Shown: positions 21,305 to 32,612, counted from the stretch's first letter. The stretch: DNA of 43,544 bases from Capniomyces stellatus (GCA_001661515.1 LUVW01000001.1:1714985-1758528); one strand, 5' to 3'. A program made the numbers and translations. Notes: a model not told the origin generated them from the sequence alone.

Positions 21305-23445
21305 ATGGATATAAGTCTGGTTCAGTATTATCTTAGGGATTTCAATATGGAGGCTTACTTAAGAGAGTCTCTAAACTCTACTGAGCCTCCCAACGCAGAA
21401 GTATGGTCAAATCAACTGGAGAGTATATTCTTAGAAGGTAGGGGTGATACGAGTATTTTTTTTTATTTCAACTTTTGCTCTAATCCAGTTGCATAATATT
21501 GCTGTGTTATTGATTGCTGTGGTGTTGATTGCTGTGGTGATGGCCAATTTGTACTTTTATACATGTTGATGCTTTGTCTGATTGTTTTTGTTGAAATGTT
21601 TGACTAACTAAATATGTAATTCGATCTGGTATGATTTTAATAGCAATCCAGATATTCTCCACAGTAGGCCAAAAAAAGTATGGTTTAGACGAGGCGTACG
21701 ACGTGAAATCTGGTAAGCACAGTCTACGGCCTGGATTAAGATGCTGGTGGTATTTATACTTGACCATTCTACTTCCACTTCGCATAAACACTTCAAACTA
21801 ACCGATTCTCAACTATTTAAATTAGAACTTGTTGGAAGGAACGATATAATATCACGATATATATATATAAAGTCAGGAGTTTACAGAGCTAGAAAGCAGG
21901 TATCTTCCCATATCCAAGTATGGGCACATTGCAAAAAGGCACCCAGCAATAGTAAGAGCATATCAATACACGCATTTGGTTATTTTTCATATCGATGCTT
22001 ATTCAATTCTACTTTTTTCCTGCCAACTGAAATGCGCGATCTGATATTCCAATACCATTACTTCATCATTTACTACAATGTCTTTTTTTTGTATCTTTTT
22101 TTTCGTAGGAGAAATGCCGGATAATGTATTTAGGAACTTCCAAAGAATATTTAGAATATATTATAGCAGATCAACAACAGAATTTGGTAGCAACAAGAAA
22201 AAGTTGAAGAGGGTCATTTCCTTTGATTCAGTTGATTCATACTCGTCTACAGAAACAGCAAACTCTATGATGAGATTTCCTAACGGTAACAGATTGCTAT
22301 ACAACTACAACCCTTACTCAGTACCTCTATCGCACCTGTATCCTGATGGAGAAAACTGTCTCAAGGGCATGGATACAAATGGAAGCAATGGGAATCTGTA
22401 TGCAAGTGGCATAATGAATATAAACCCTGCAAAAAGAATGATGTATCAACATTCTAGTAGCAACACATACGATTTTTCAATACCCTCAAATGTTGAAAAG
22501 AGGAGCGGGAACAGCTTTAATGGGAACAACTATGGTGGGTACTATAACGCAGCAGGCACACCGACTAACGCAGGGACTCCAGCTGACGTATCGCACTACA
22601 TAAATAGACAGGTACTGAACTCGATAGTAGAGATACCTGAAAGCAATATACATGCTTGGACAAACAATGTCGCAGATTCAAACACCAACCCCAATTCCAA
22701 ATCCAATACAAATACAAACCCAAATACAAATACAAATCCAAATCCAAATCCAAATCCAAATACTAAAATCAGTATCAATCTGAGTTCCAGTGCTAAGCAG
22801 CAGGGCGTCGCAAACAAAAGGCAGACGACTGTTTCTGAAAATGACACAACACCAGAGGAGAAACCTGTTGCTCATGGATCAAAGCAAAAAAATGTGTCTT
22901 ATGCTCAACAACCCTTACTCCAAAATAGCGTCATTAAAGGGGCTGAAAAGTTGGATTACTCTGATTATGGAAACTCTGCAAAGAATAACCAGTGGGCAAG
23001 TATTTACTCTTCAAACTCATTGCCGGTAAACTTGGGGTTGGACGATAGAATAGACAACTACTCGTTGATGAATGTCGACCTGGGAGCGCCTCAGCAGTTC
23101 CTCGCTGAACAGTATTTTTCACAGGACAAGTTCGACTACAACAACAACACTGACTACAGCTTTATGTGTGGTGATAACTCGGGTTTTGGAAACGTGGACA
23201 TTTCAAGCAGCTTTATATCCACATCCAACATTCCATTGAGCCAGCTGAAGGGCGAGTTTGGAAAGTTTTCTGATAGCAACACCAAAATATCGTTAGACGC
23301 AATCGGCCAAACCAATTTGTCCGACAACTCGGACTATAACCTATCGGCCTTGCCGATTTCTTCAGACAATCAATCAGTTTGGACATCTGTTAGCGATTGG
23401 TACTCTGGGATAGACAACATAAACACCGATGATCAAAAAACATAG
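21305..23445 (+). CDS. TEA/ATTS-domain transcription factor (TEC1/AbaA/TEAD family)
   Basis: A DNA-binding regulator of the family that includes yeast Tec1, Aspergillus AbaA and animal TEAD; members bind CATTCC/T-type sites. Exons 21305-21437, 21644-21712, 21826-21951 and 22109-23445 all join in phase 1, giving 554 residues. The TEA domain is assembled from the first three exons (residues about 31-103). Exon 1 gives EVWSNQLESIFLE, exon 2 AIQIFSTVGQKKYG, and exon 3 VGRNDIISRYI plus the recognition-helix signature RKQVSSHIQV at residues 90-99. The remaining 445 residues are Asn/Ser-rich and probably disordered, with an Asn-Pro/Asn-Thr repeat at 22678-22763. I see no YAP-binding-type domain. The TEA signature is near canonical, so family assignment is firm; the biological role (filamentation, sporulation or other) cannot be read from sequence. 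Converges on the ceramide synthase gene. Confidence 0.92.
22678..22763. repeat. Coding hexanucleotide repeat (Asn-Pro/Asn-Thr)
   Basis: Imperfect AATCCA/AATACA repeats in exon 4 of the TEA gene encode alternating Asn with Pro, Thr or Ser. It is an in-frame, length-variable tract in the disordered C-terminal region. Confidence 0.8.
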
Positions 23446-24140
23446 ACGCATAGAATTGCGAATAAATGTACAACATACTTATTCTTCAATACGTTCAGAT
23501 CGTCGGTTATATCTTAGTCTTGTAACAAGGCAGAGAAGAAAAGAAAAAAGGAAAGACACCTCTCACCAAACTAGTCAGGCTTGGCAATAAGTAGACTGAC
23601 TCATTAATTTTGCTTGGCTTGACTTGATTTCGATCGATTTGGGATGGTTTGGGATGATCTATAAATTTACTTTTAATAATATATATTATTTTCCTTATTC
23701 CCCAATAATTTTTTTTTTTTTATCAATCATAAGACTTATTACCACAATAAACAAAACCTCCTCAAAGTTAAATAATACGCCTTATCATAACATAACACGC
23801 AATATCACGGTGTTTCGCAGAATAACACACATTAATCACTGGGGTGTTTTGGGATAGCCGGAAATGCATGTTCTGAAAAAGGTGTATTGCTGTTGATGGA
23901 AATAACAAAAGCCAAATCAAGTTTCAACAATATGTGGGGTAGAGAACATATATAGGAAGTGGGCGTATATTGAAATAAAAGATATAAGCATGACTAAACA
24001 TGGCAGTAACATAGAATCAAAGTCAAAATCAAAATCAAAGTCAAAACTAGAGCTAGAAATAATAATAAAAAATAAAAGTAGAATTGAGCTGAGTTGAATT
24101 TGGGAGGGGGGGCAAGTTGTAGATAGAACTAGATATATGA
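23446..24140. other. Convergent spacer between TEA gene and ceramide synthase
   Basis: No gene seen. Holds an AATAAA shortly after the TEA stop (23460-23465), a TTTGGGATGG direct duplication near 23638-23656, and a (TCAAAA/G)n hexamer tract at about 24015-24047. Confidence 0.5.
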
Positions 24141-25304
24141 TCATTCGACTTTCTTCTTGGATTTGGATATCTCTTCATCGTCAGACCGTACATCAATCAC
24201 GCCTCTACCAATAAACATGTTGTAGATAACCCTAACAATTTGCATTAGCCAGAATACACACAGGATTTCGAGAGCTACCAAGAAATACGTGGATATTTTC
24301 GCGAGGTTCTCAGTAAACAAATACCCAGTCTCGTAGTCCCATCTTGGGGTTAGATACTTTGGAAGAGTAATGTAGTTTGCATAAATGATTCTAACCAAAA
24401 CAATGTGACGAGTGTAGATCCAGACAGCGAGCATGATGATAAAGCCTACAAGACTTCCGACTTCAGAGTTTGCGTACTTGCATAGTTTGGCAAACGAGAG
24501 GAAAATATCAACAGCATCCATATCGATTTCAACAACAATTCCAAAAAGGACGTGGCTGAAAATATACGAGTATACGATCAAGCTTAATGTCACTATATGA
24601 TGTGTAAACATCACAACAAAATCTTTGCGTCTTTCCTGAATAAATAGAATTGTAATAACCTCTGATATCCAATACGCCAGCTGAAGAATAACAAACAGTT
24701 TTGTTACAAGTGGAAGCTCAAAGTTTGGGTATGTTTTGAAAAGCTCGTCAAAGGATCCGATCTTGTGCACGTTAACTAAAACGTGATATCCGTAGTAAAA
24801 GGATCCGATTTTGAACACGGTTTGCCAACTATGCTCGACAAATCGATTCTGGAGAGCTAGCGTTTTGACGTTGAAGAACTTGGAAAGTGGTCTAAATACC
24901 CATACCGAAAGGGTGCTTCGCACAAAGAACACATAGGAAATGAACTGGATGATTAGGCATATATCTTGGTAGCCGTAGGTGTAGAGTCCTGGCTTGCCCT
25001 CAACTTTGTTGTTAAATAGCACGAATCCATCGGTGACTTTTTGGTTCAGAAAATAGGCTGCAAAAGTTGCAAAAAAAAACGCTGCGGAGATTCCGATAGT
25101 GTCCTTTTCATTGACAACGTACATTTGATCTTCTGTCAATGGAACTCTATTCCTCACTCTCTCTACGATTTCCTCCCTCCTTTTTCTATCCTCATCTGTC
25201 TGGTTGCTTGGATGTATAAGTCCTGTTCTTGATTGAACTGCTGGTTGCGGCTCAGAAACAGCGACATCAGTTTTTTTATCGGCCACTGCCTCTGGATTGG
25301 ACAT
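24141..25304 (-). CDS. LAG1: Ceramide synthase, Lag1/Lac1 family (TLC domain)
   Basis: Catalyses N-acylation of a sphingoid base with fatty acyl-CoA in the ER membrane. The 387-residue product has a polar N-terminal tail of about 75 residues, then several membrane spans forming a TLC domain. The Lag1 motif is intact: FTHHIVTLSLIV with the His pair at about residues 235-236, followed by the acidic DMDAVDIFLSFAKLCKYAN around residue 260. The C-terminus is Asp/Glu/Lys-rich and ends KKVE, which fits the KKxx ER-retrieval signal. No animal-type Hox-like domain. Single exon; ATG at 25304. Length and motif order match fungal ceramide synthases. Confidence 0.95.
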   Translation of the reverse strand: MSNPEAVADKKTDVAVSEPQPAVQSRTGLIHPSNQTDEDRKRREEIVERVRNRVPLTEDQMYVVNEKDTIGISAAFFFATFAAYFLNQKVTDGFVLFNNKVEGKPGLYTYGYQDICLIIQFISYVFFVRSTLSVWVFRPLSKFFNVKTLALQNRFVEHSWQTVFKIGSFYYGYHVLVNVHKIGSFDELFKTYPNFELPLVTKLFVILQLAYWISEVITILFIQERRKDFVVMFTHHIVTLSLIVYSYIFSHVLFGIVVEIDMDAVDIFLSFAKLCKYANSEVGSLVGFIIMLAVWIYTRHIVLVRIIYANYITLPKYLTPRWDYETGYLFTENLAKISTYFLVALEILCVFWLMQIVRVIYNMFIGRGVIDVRSDDEEISKSKKKVE

Positions 25305-25911
25305 TATAAGCGTACTATAAATATTAAGGTATTTAGCAACAAGGATAAGTAGTCAAGTAAATGGGATACACAATTCTGGATATACTACTCTAAATGTATT
25401 ATTTAAAAAGAAATATAATTTGGAAGTAAAAGAGCGTAAAAGCAATAAAAAAAAAAAAAAGAATGTCTTAAAGTACTTTGCTTCTTAAATGGGTTGACAT
25501 TTAACCCGATTTTTTTTACTTGATTAATGATTTACAATAAATAATGATTATTCCAGCTTCCAGAGCTTAAAAAGATGGATTGGTTATTGCCGATAAATAT
25601 CACGTTTAGTTTCCCATTAAAAACCCAAACAACTTGTAATAACAGCAAAAAAATTCCTTTTCTTTGTAAGGCAATTTCAATCTGCTGTTTTTTCATTGGC
25701 TTTGATCAAGGTAAAAAAAAATGGTGCACTTGTTACAAGAAATGGTATAATGAGTCAAAAAGCAATCTGATTCAGGTAACTCGTTTACATAAAATACAAG
25801 GCCACTATTCGAATGATAATGAAGAACAGTAATGTTTGATAAAATTTACCTGCATCCACTTTACCAAATTGTTTGTTTTTGTTTGGTTAATTTACAAAAC
25901 CTCCACCAGCC

Positions 25912-26036
25912 ATTCAAGATACTCAAGATACTCAAGATACTTCTTATTCAAGATACTCAAGATATTCAAGATACTCAAGATACTCAAGATATTCAAGATA
26001 CTCAAGATATTCAAGATACTCAAGATATTCAAGTTA
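25912..26036. repeat. Minisatellite, 9-bp unit x about 13
   Basis: Alternating ATTCAAGAT and ACTCAAGAT units, interrupted once by ACTTCTT. Since the unit is a multiple of three, it holds frames open on the + strand, which explains the repetitive frames read through it. Confidence 0.9.
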
Positions 26037-26571
26037 CTTTATTGAAAACAAATGCCACCAAGACCAGACCCGAATTTTTGAAAACTGGAACTATAACTAA
26101 AATATATCCTTTCGAAAGTGCAGAGCTGAAAAAGCATAAATAACTAAATATGAACGCTTTTCCTTGCTCACGACTTTGAGAATACTGGGTTATATAGTTT
26201 GGCTGGCTGCGAATAAGTGACAAAGTGGTTTATGTATAGTATCAAGCAGTATAAGGGGAGATAAAGTCGACTTCGCTATTGTTCATTGGTAATATGTTTC
26301 ATCGTTGCATAACCAATAATATAGCCTCACTATTAATACAGCAATTTAGTATTTCGTTATTCCGGGATTTAAAGTTTGAACGACTTGATGACAGCGAAAT
26401 TAAAATAAACTGGCGCTAAAACACCATTATTGTAGGTCTTATGACATTTTGGAATGTATCACACTTAATCGTAGTTGGAAGAACTGAAGCTGACAAAAAG
26501 AAAAGTAGTTCTAGGGCAAACAAACAAAAAAAACATATACGATTGTACATTTTCCCAAGCAAAATAAAAAA

Positions 26572-26700
26572 AAGACAGCTCTTGCAACAAAAAAAAGACA
26601 GCTCTTGCAACAAAAAAAGACAGCTCATGCAATAAAAAAACAAACAATTATATAAAACAAACAGAAATTAGAGAATATAAACAGAAATTAGAGAATATAA
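26572..26700. repeat. Two adjacent short tandem repeats
   Basis: GACAGCTCTTGCAAC followed by seven or eight A is present about three times (26572-26637). Immediately downstream ACAGAAATTAGAGAATATAA is duplicated exactly (26661-26680 and 26681-26700). Confidence 0.85.
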
Positions 26701-26936
26701 ACAAACAAGTAGACAATAAGCAGTATAATATCAAGCTATGCATAATAACATAAACTGCTAATCTGTAGTGCTACTGTTTAACTCGCTCCTTAGCTTAGCT
26801 TAGTTTAGTTTTACTCAGTCGTTTAAAGAATCTGCTTGCAAAGGCTATTTTTTTTTTTAAACAGAGCAACTTTCTAAGCATAATTTAAAAACAACCCAAC
26901 TAGCCATTTCGCAATTACCAAGGCAATATCGGATAA

Positions 26937-28794
26937 ATGTTTGTATGCAAATGTTTAAACGTAAGCTTCTTTGCTCATAAGTTTGAGCTTGAGGAAGCAG
27001 CACAAACTCAACGAGCCTGCATCGAATCTAAATGGAAAAAGATGTTTTTGGAAACAAAAGCAATCGAGATAGTAAGTCCTGAATCATACAGTGGAAATAC
27101 ACAGGCTGGTGTTCTGTGTAACCGATTTTTCGAAAGTGACTAACGGGCTCTGCCAAATCGCAAACAGTAAAAAACTAATCAATTAATGTAATTTGGAAAA
27201 ATAGAAGGTATCAGAGTTGATTGCGATCGAAAGTAGAATGTCAGGTTCAGAATATACAAGCACCATAAAATGCTTGAATTGCAAGGCTACGGTGTTGCAG
27301 TTTAGTCATAAAGTAAAGATAACTGATTTCAAATACGAAGGGGAAAGCTTGAAATTGCCGGTGAATATGGTCTTTGTTGATAAAAACCTGACAGTAAGTA
27401 TTAGCAAGTGTTGGATTGAAGTTCTGCTATTGGAGTTTTTTTGATGTGGACAATTTCTAACAAAAAGCAAAAACAAAGAGCGGTACTTGATTCCCAAACA
27501 ATTTGAAACAGCAATTTGTATGTTAATAATAATGACATTACTAACAACAATAAAACAACTTGAAACTGCTAAACGGAATAGGAGACCAGAGACATTGGCA
27601 AGCTTGTAGATAAAAATAGGTTTTCTGAAGTGTTTGGGATAAATTTAAACGTTGAGAAGCCAAGCAAAAGTAGCCAGAGTATTGGTTTGGAGCAGGGTAA
27701 GCATTTTTTTTATACGTTTTAATTTTTTATGCCCTAACTTTAAGCACTTGGCATAGAAATCAAAATGACATTGCCACAAGTAAGCAAACCGAATGTAACT
27801 TGACTGTAGACCGTTTAAGGAAAAAGATTGAAGAGTGGGTGCGCAAAAAGGAAGTGGAAGTAAAACTTAAAGTGGAAGACTATGCTAGAGAACAACAGGA
27901 GGAACTGGGAAAGCTGCTAGAAGTTGCGATGAAAGATTATAATGTGATTTGTAAGACTATCGAGAACAGCCAAAAAAGTACGACTACAACTTTTTTTTAA
28001 AAAATTATGAATAATGTAATAAGGCTGAATCTATACTGCTTCCGAGTCCCAATCGGGGGCTAACAAGCACAACGTTCCACCAATCCAAAAGAATAATCAA
28101 AGTAAAGATAAAACCGCAGTGCTGAATGGGTATTGGTGTTGTTTGTGAGCTGTATTCTGATGATGTTATAACAATTGTAAACATAGGCAATGCTGATAAT
28201 GAAGATTCTGAACTATTTGACTTTGAGGAAAACGGGCATAATCCCAACACAGACGACTCTGGATCGAACATTCAGAAATTACCGCTTGAATCTTACACGC
28301 GAAGAAACTGGAGCTTGGAGAAAGAAACTCTGGAAACGCAGGAACTGGACTCGAAAAAAAACACCAATGCCGACTTTCCAGAAATTAAAACCTCGGGTCT
28401 TGGAAAACTGGAACTCAGCCAAGTGCCTAGTAACTATGAACCTGATAGAAATGCGGGCGGAGATAATGACGTGTATGGCGTCATAATTGGGCGAGGGTCT
28501 TCAAAGATGGCAGAGGACGAGCTAATCGACTACTCGATTTATTCCTCGTCTGTCCCCATGAAAATTCCTGTCCTCCGATCCTCTAAAATGGCCTTTGGGC
28601 GATCCAAAAACCCCATTGCTGGCAGTCACTCAAGACACAGCAGCAATGCCTTTAAAATAAACAACACGTTAGATCCAGAAAGTTTTATCCCCCCTCACCT
28701 GCTATCTTTGTCGCAAATAGATAATGACCCCACTCATATATTTGGCTCAAAGCCTCCTGACTACAGCATAAATAGAATCAAACCGCCAATGTAA
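26937..28794 (+). CDS. Five-exon gene, unrecognised protein (about 395 aa)
   Basis: Exons 26937-27071, 27205-27393, 27582-27696, 27810-27950 and 28187-28794 join in phase, with GTAAGT/GTAAGC/GTAAGA donors, ending at TAA. I do not recognise the family. In order: a helical N-terminus; a CxxC (KCLNCKATV) at about residue 70, which could be half of a zinc site; a charged probable coiled coil in exon 4 (LRKKIEEWVRKKEVEVKLKV); an acidic linker; and a C-terminal 100 residues with SSSVPMKIPVLRSSKM, GSHSRHSS and SFIPPHLLSLSQ that look like conserved short linear motifs. No signal peptide or membrane span. The first exon is least certain: the ATG at 26937 is the first in frame, and upstream exons are possible. 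Intron 4 (236 bases) is longer than the others. Confidence 0.6.
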
Positions 28795-28797
28795 CTC

Positions 28798-29105
28798 TCT
28801 TATGTGTATATCTTTCTTAATAATGCTAATGGCTTTGTTCCACTCTGGGGCAACGCTCTGTTCATTATTAATCATAGACATCCCTTCATCTCCCTATTAG
28901 CTTAATATCTGTTTGATATATCTGTAATCAATTGTTTTTGGGTCTTTTATTAAATAACATAACCGGATTCCAAGTTAAATAATAATAATAAACAAAACAA
29001 TAGTATCAATATATCTCCATTTTTTTTTATTTAGTACCAATTGGTTATCCAATAGTATTTTATTTCACTGGCATTCGGTTGAATAAAATAGCCTCCATTG
29101 AGTTA
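28798..29105. other. Convergent 3' spacer
   Basis: Spacer between the five-exon gene and the minus-strand secreted protein; AT-rich with several AATAA-type motifs on both strands. No gene seen. Confidence 0.5.
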
Positions 29106-30206
29106 CTAAAAAGACGTGACCGGTGGAATTGACGGGGCTTCTAAAATAAACGTGACTGGTGGGATTGAAATCGTTTTACTAAGTCCCATCGATTGCACCT
29201 GTACTGAGTTTGGCACATATGTAGGCCCGGTGTTGTAACTTGTGTTTTGCGATTCAGGTACATATGACGGTTCAGGCGCGGGCGTAGAGTAGGATGGTGG
29301 TGGTGGTGGTGGGGGTGGAGGTGGTGTTGAATAAGCTGGAGGTGGAGGTGGAGGTGGAGGTGGAGGTGGTGTTGAATAAGCTGGAGGTGGTGGTGGAGGT
29401 GGAGGTGGAGGTGGTGGTGGTGGTGGTGGAGGTGGTGGAGGTGGAGGAGGTGGTGGTGGAGGAGGAGGTGGTGGTGGAGGTGGTGGTGGTGGGGTCGAAT
29501 AGGTTGGGGGCAATGATTTTGAGTATGAAGGTGGCGGTGGGCGCGGCGGTGCTGAATAATAAGGCAGTAGTATGCTTGTGGACGTTTTTGGTGAATACTT
29601 GAAGCTGGTTGTTGATTTGGATTGAGGCTGGTTCGCGCCATTATACATTTTATTTGTGGAGCCATTTCCGTAATCTGCTCCTGGATTCATATAGTTTTTC
29701 CCGTTAAGTTTGGGCACATCATACCCATCAGCGCCGATTCTCTTTTTATCAGTAACAGAAGTAAAGACTTCCACCAAGTCAACCTCATCATTTTTGCCAC
29801 AGAAAAGGTTTTTGTCGCTGTTTTTGATGCAAAAAGTAGCATTTGGACAGTTTATCTTCTCCATGCCCCCTTTGTTGCACCATAGGTAGTAGGGGTGTAT
29901 TCCATTTTTTCCTGGGCAATAGTACTCTCCATCCTGGCTAAGAGAGCATGGAAGCACCTCGCTACTAACACTGCTTTTGTCTTCTGGCCCTGCCGACTTG
30001 TTGTCAGGCTCGCAGTACGCAGAATTGTCTCTGTCAACGCAGCTATAGCCTTTATAGCATCTGTGGACTGTCTGGACTGATCCATCTTGGCACTTTGAAA
30101 AGGCGGAAAATCCTCCTATTTCTCCGATACACTTGGAGCTGCCATTGGCACAGCTCTGGGCTGCTGCTGCCACAGCAAATGATAGTATTGCGATTGAGCC
30201 GCGCAT
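29106..30206 (-). CDS. Secreted cysteine-rich protein with polyproline tail (366 aa)
   Basis: I start at the ATG at 30206 because it opens a clear signal peptide (MRGSIAILSFAVAAAAQS); the frame extends 38 codons upstream without one. Two tandem six-cysteine modules follow, at about residues 18-67 and 84-137. Their spacing is nearly the same: C-x6/9-C-x12-C-x9/10-C-x5-C-x8/9-C. This resembles CBM19-type chitin-binding modules of fungal cell-wall proteins; the assignment is by pattern only. Next is a Ser/Asn-rich linker, then a long polyproline region (about residues 230-315) broken by YSTP units, like plant extensins. The C-terminus holds a repeated SIPPVT. No GPI signal. Likely role: cell-wall or extracellular matrix component. 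The proline tract is encoded by a GGN-rich microsatellite and may vary in length. Confidence 0.75.
   Translation of the reverse strand: MRGSIAILSFAVAAAAQSCANGSSKCIGEIGGFSAFSKCQDGSVQTVHRCYKGYSCVDRDNSAYCEPDNKSAGPEDKSSVSSEVLPCSLSQDGEYYCPGKNGIHPYYLWCNKGGMEKINCPNATFCIKNSDKNLFCGKNDEVDLVEVFTSVTDKKRIGADGYDVPKLNGKNYMNPGADYGNGSTNKMYNGANQPQSKSTTSFKYSPKTSTSILLPYYSAPPRPPPPSYSKSLPPTYSTPPPPPPPPPPPPPPPPPPPPPPPPPPPPPPPPPPPPPAYSTPPPPPPPPPPPAYSTPPPPPPPPPPSYSTPAPEPSYVPESQNTSYNTGPTYVPNSVQVQSMGLSKTISIPPVTFILEAPSIPPVTSF
29294..29507. repeat. Trinucleotide GGT/GGA microsatellite (coding)
   Basis: Nearly pure GGT/GGA triplets on the + strand encode the polyproline tract of the minus-strand gene. Frames read on the + strand through it (Val/Glu-rich) are artefacts of the repeat. 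Confidence 0.9.
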
Positions 30207-32496
30207 TTTCGAATTTTTGTTTTTGAAGCTGGGTGGGAATACGGTTTGCTGTGCTAGTTTAGGATACCTAACACTTGAAAAGGCTGTATATTCCTGGGAA
30301 TTAATCTTATTAGGGTTCAATTATAGGATGTAAATCTATTAATATTAAGAATAGTATATTTACAAAAGCATTTACATACGAATAAATAACAAGTGGTCTT
30401 TTTTAAAAATAATCTAAAAGAGGAAGCTGCTCGGTATTTATAGAAGACATTTCTATGTCCTATCTGTCTGTAACATACTACTTTGGTCATAACAAGGTGG
30501 ATTTACTTTTAAGATCCAACTGCTTCCCCAAAATCTTGTTACCACCTTTCAACGTGCTCTGTTTTAAGCTTGAAGCACGGATTTGCTACTTTACCCTTTA
30601 TCTTTCTGATTAAAAAGACAGACTAGGCCCAGTTACTATACACTACATGTGACAGTCAGTAAAGATATTAGGCATGATTAATAATGTATGAAGTCTGAAA
30701 CCAAAACATAAGCACAGTAGCTACTACACCAATACTTGCTAGATTATTCAAGACTTGGGCAAGCTATGTATAGTAGACATGCTGGTTTGTTTTGAAGTTT
30801 CCTAGAAACACTTTCTAATCATAATTACTAAACAGATTTTTTGGCTTTAATTTTCTACTTTGTAGACCGTGGTTCCAACCAAGCTAAGGATCAATGTGGA
30901 GCCAAGTGTTCTAGTTGAATGTACTTCAGGCTCTATATATTAATATCGATACTGACTCATATGTATCCATTCGGGTATGGATCTAGCCAAATGCACCAAA
31001 TACTTTTAATATAGTTGGAGTAGCTTTACTCCCTTGCCTCTCCTACCAACCCACTATGGTCTTGGTTTGCTTTTGTTTATTTTGAAGTTAAGGAAATCAG
31101 TGCTTTGAAATTGGGTGAGTGGAGTGTGATTTAAAAATGCTGCTATTGGATTACTAGATATTAAAAGCATTTACATTTGCAGAAAACAACCAGAAAAATA
31201 CTATTTTGAACATGGCTTTTTTTTTAAAAAAACTTTTTTATTGAATTATTATTATTTGTTATTGTCGAATACAGGCCATTGCTTTTTGTTTAAACAAATT
31301 GTCTAAATCCAAAACTTGCACTAAAGCTGCATTAAACCTTGGTTAAATAACACTTGGTATATTGTGCGGGTTTGTATTATGTGTATGATGTCAAGAAATG
31401 AATCAGACCTTAGCGAATCGCGATTCTCCCGCGACACACAGTATATCTAAAGCCGCAACCACAGGATTAAACCCCTGAAAGGTGTCAATGACGAGGCTTT
31501 TTGAATGAGAGTTGTGCTGGAGGGCGGGCAACACAGCTCTATTTCTGTTTGTCAATCGCCAGTCTAACTCGGATGCATTCTAATCAATTAAAACAACAAC
31601 AACAAACTTGGAACTCTATTTACGTTTTTGTTTATAAACTTCAATAAAAAAATAAAAGCTCAAAGCTACATTGTTGCAACAAAAGCCAAACCAAATCAGA
31701 ATTACAACATTGAGATAAATTAAAAATCATTCTCAATTTTGAGCTGTCCAATGAGTTATGAGAAATTAACAATAAACACAGCCAATGATATTATAATATC
31801 ACTTTTCCATTGTCCAATTAGTTAGTAGAAACCGCATTGGCTGCTAGAGTTGGAAAAATGGGAGGTAGCATTCATTTACTATTCAGATTCAAATCGTTTA
31901 ATAGAAATTAAAAGAAAAAAATTTTATTAAGTGGAAAAAAGGAAATTTAGAGAAGTTTAGAGAAAAAATGGCTATTTTTTGTAATTAGTCAAACTAAAAG
32001 GAGAAATATAGCTGGAGTTAGAAAAATGTTTTTTTTTAGTTGGCATTATTTTATATTGGTTCATCCAATAGAGCAATGATTTAAATTCAGAACTTGGATT
32101 TCTATTTGAGAAAACAGAGCATTTTTTATTTACAAGCTTTTATTGTTTTACTTATGTCAATCCAGCAAACAAATGACGTTTGAATCTGAAGAAAAATTTT
32201 TTTGTTGCTATATTTTTTTTTCCCTTTTTTTCCCACTTACCAGTAAATCACATCAAAAAAAAAATCATTACAAAGCCGTACGATAAACTCTAGTGAAAAT
32301 AAAATAAAACTAACTGCAATTGAAAATCACAAATACTGTTGGTGCGAGTAAACTACACAAAAATAAAAATAAACTCAATGAAAAGTTTTTTTCCTAGTAA
32401 GGGTAGTTTTATAGGAAAATTGTAAATTTGAATAAAAAAGCAATGAAAATCGAGAAAAAAAAATCATTAAAGCAAAATAGATGTGAAAAATAAATG
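30207..32496. other. Intergenic, no gene seen
   Basis: About 2.3 kb. No credible frame or RNA gene. It contains a perfect 12-bp palindrome at 31415-31426 in a small CG-rich island (31405-31520) and, from 31900 on, extremely AT-rich DNA leading to the TATA box of the snoRNA host gene. Confidence 0.5.
31415..31426. repeat. Perfect 12-bp palindrome GAATCGCGATTC
   Basis: A self-complementary dodecamer with a TCGCGA core, followed nine bases later by CGCGA. It stands out in AT-rich DNA and could be a dimeric protein-binding site. No adjacent gene start explains it. Confidence 0.55.
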
Positions 32497-32504
32497 TATA
32501 AAAG
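32497..32504 (+). promoter_or_regulatory. TATA box of the snoRNA host gene
   Basis: TATAAAAG lies about 80 bases before the first donor of the host transcript (32578). A start 25-30 bases downstream would give a first exon of about 50 bases. Confidence 0.55.
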
Positions 32505-32612
32505 GACCCAAAAGCCGAGACAGCTGAATTTAAATTTATACTACTTTGATCAGTTCATTCATTTAATAATAAAAAATGTAAGTCGAGTTTTAACCATTTT
32601 ATAGCTCTATTA

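Larger units (their letters stand above)
25305..26936. other. Intergenic with several minisatellites
   Basis: No confident gene. Frames at 25575-25832 and 25832-26143 are short; the second is largely made by the 9-bp repeat at 25912-26036. A 22-23-bp repeat (26572-26637) and a duplicated 20-mer (26661-26700) follow. Confidence 0.5.

Noticed and set aside
25575..25832. 85-codon + strand frame with CxC
   Set aside because: No known motif, no splice evidence and composition typical of AT-rich noise; a coding exon cannot be excluded but is not supported.
25832..26143. Gln/Asp/Thr repeat protein on the + strand
   Set aside because: The repeat part is the 9-bp minisatellite read as codons; flanking codons show no support.
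29294..29602. + strand Val/Glu-rich frame of about 100 codons
   Set aside because: It is the complement of the polyproline repeat of the minus-strand secreted protein; the GGN triplets keep all frames open.
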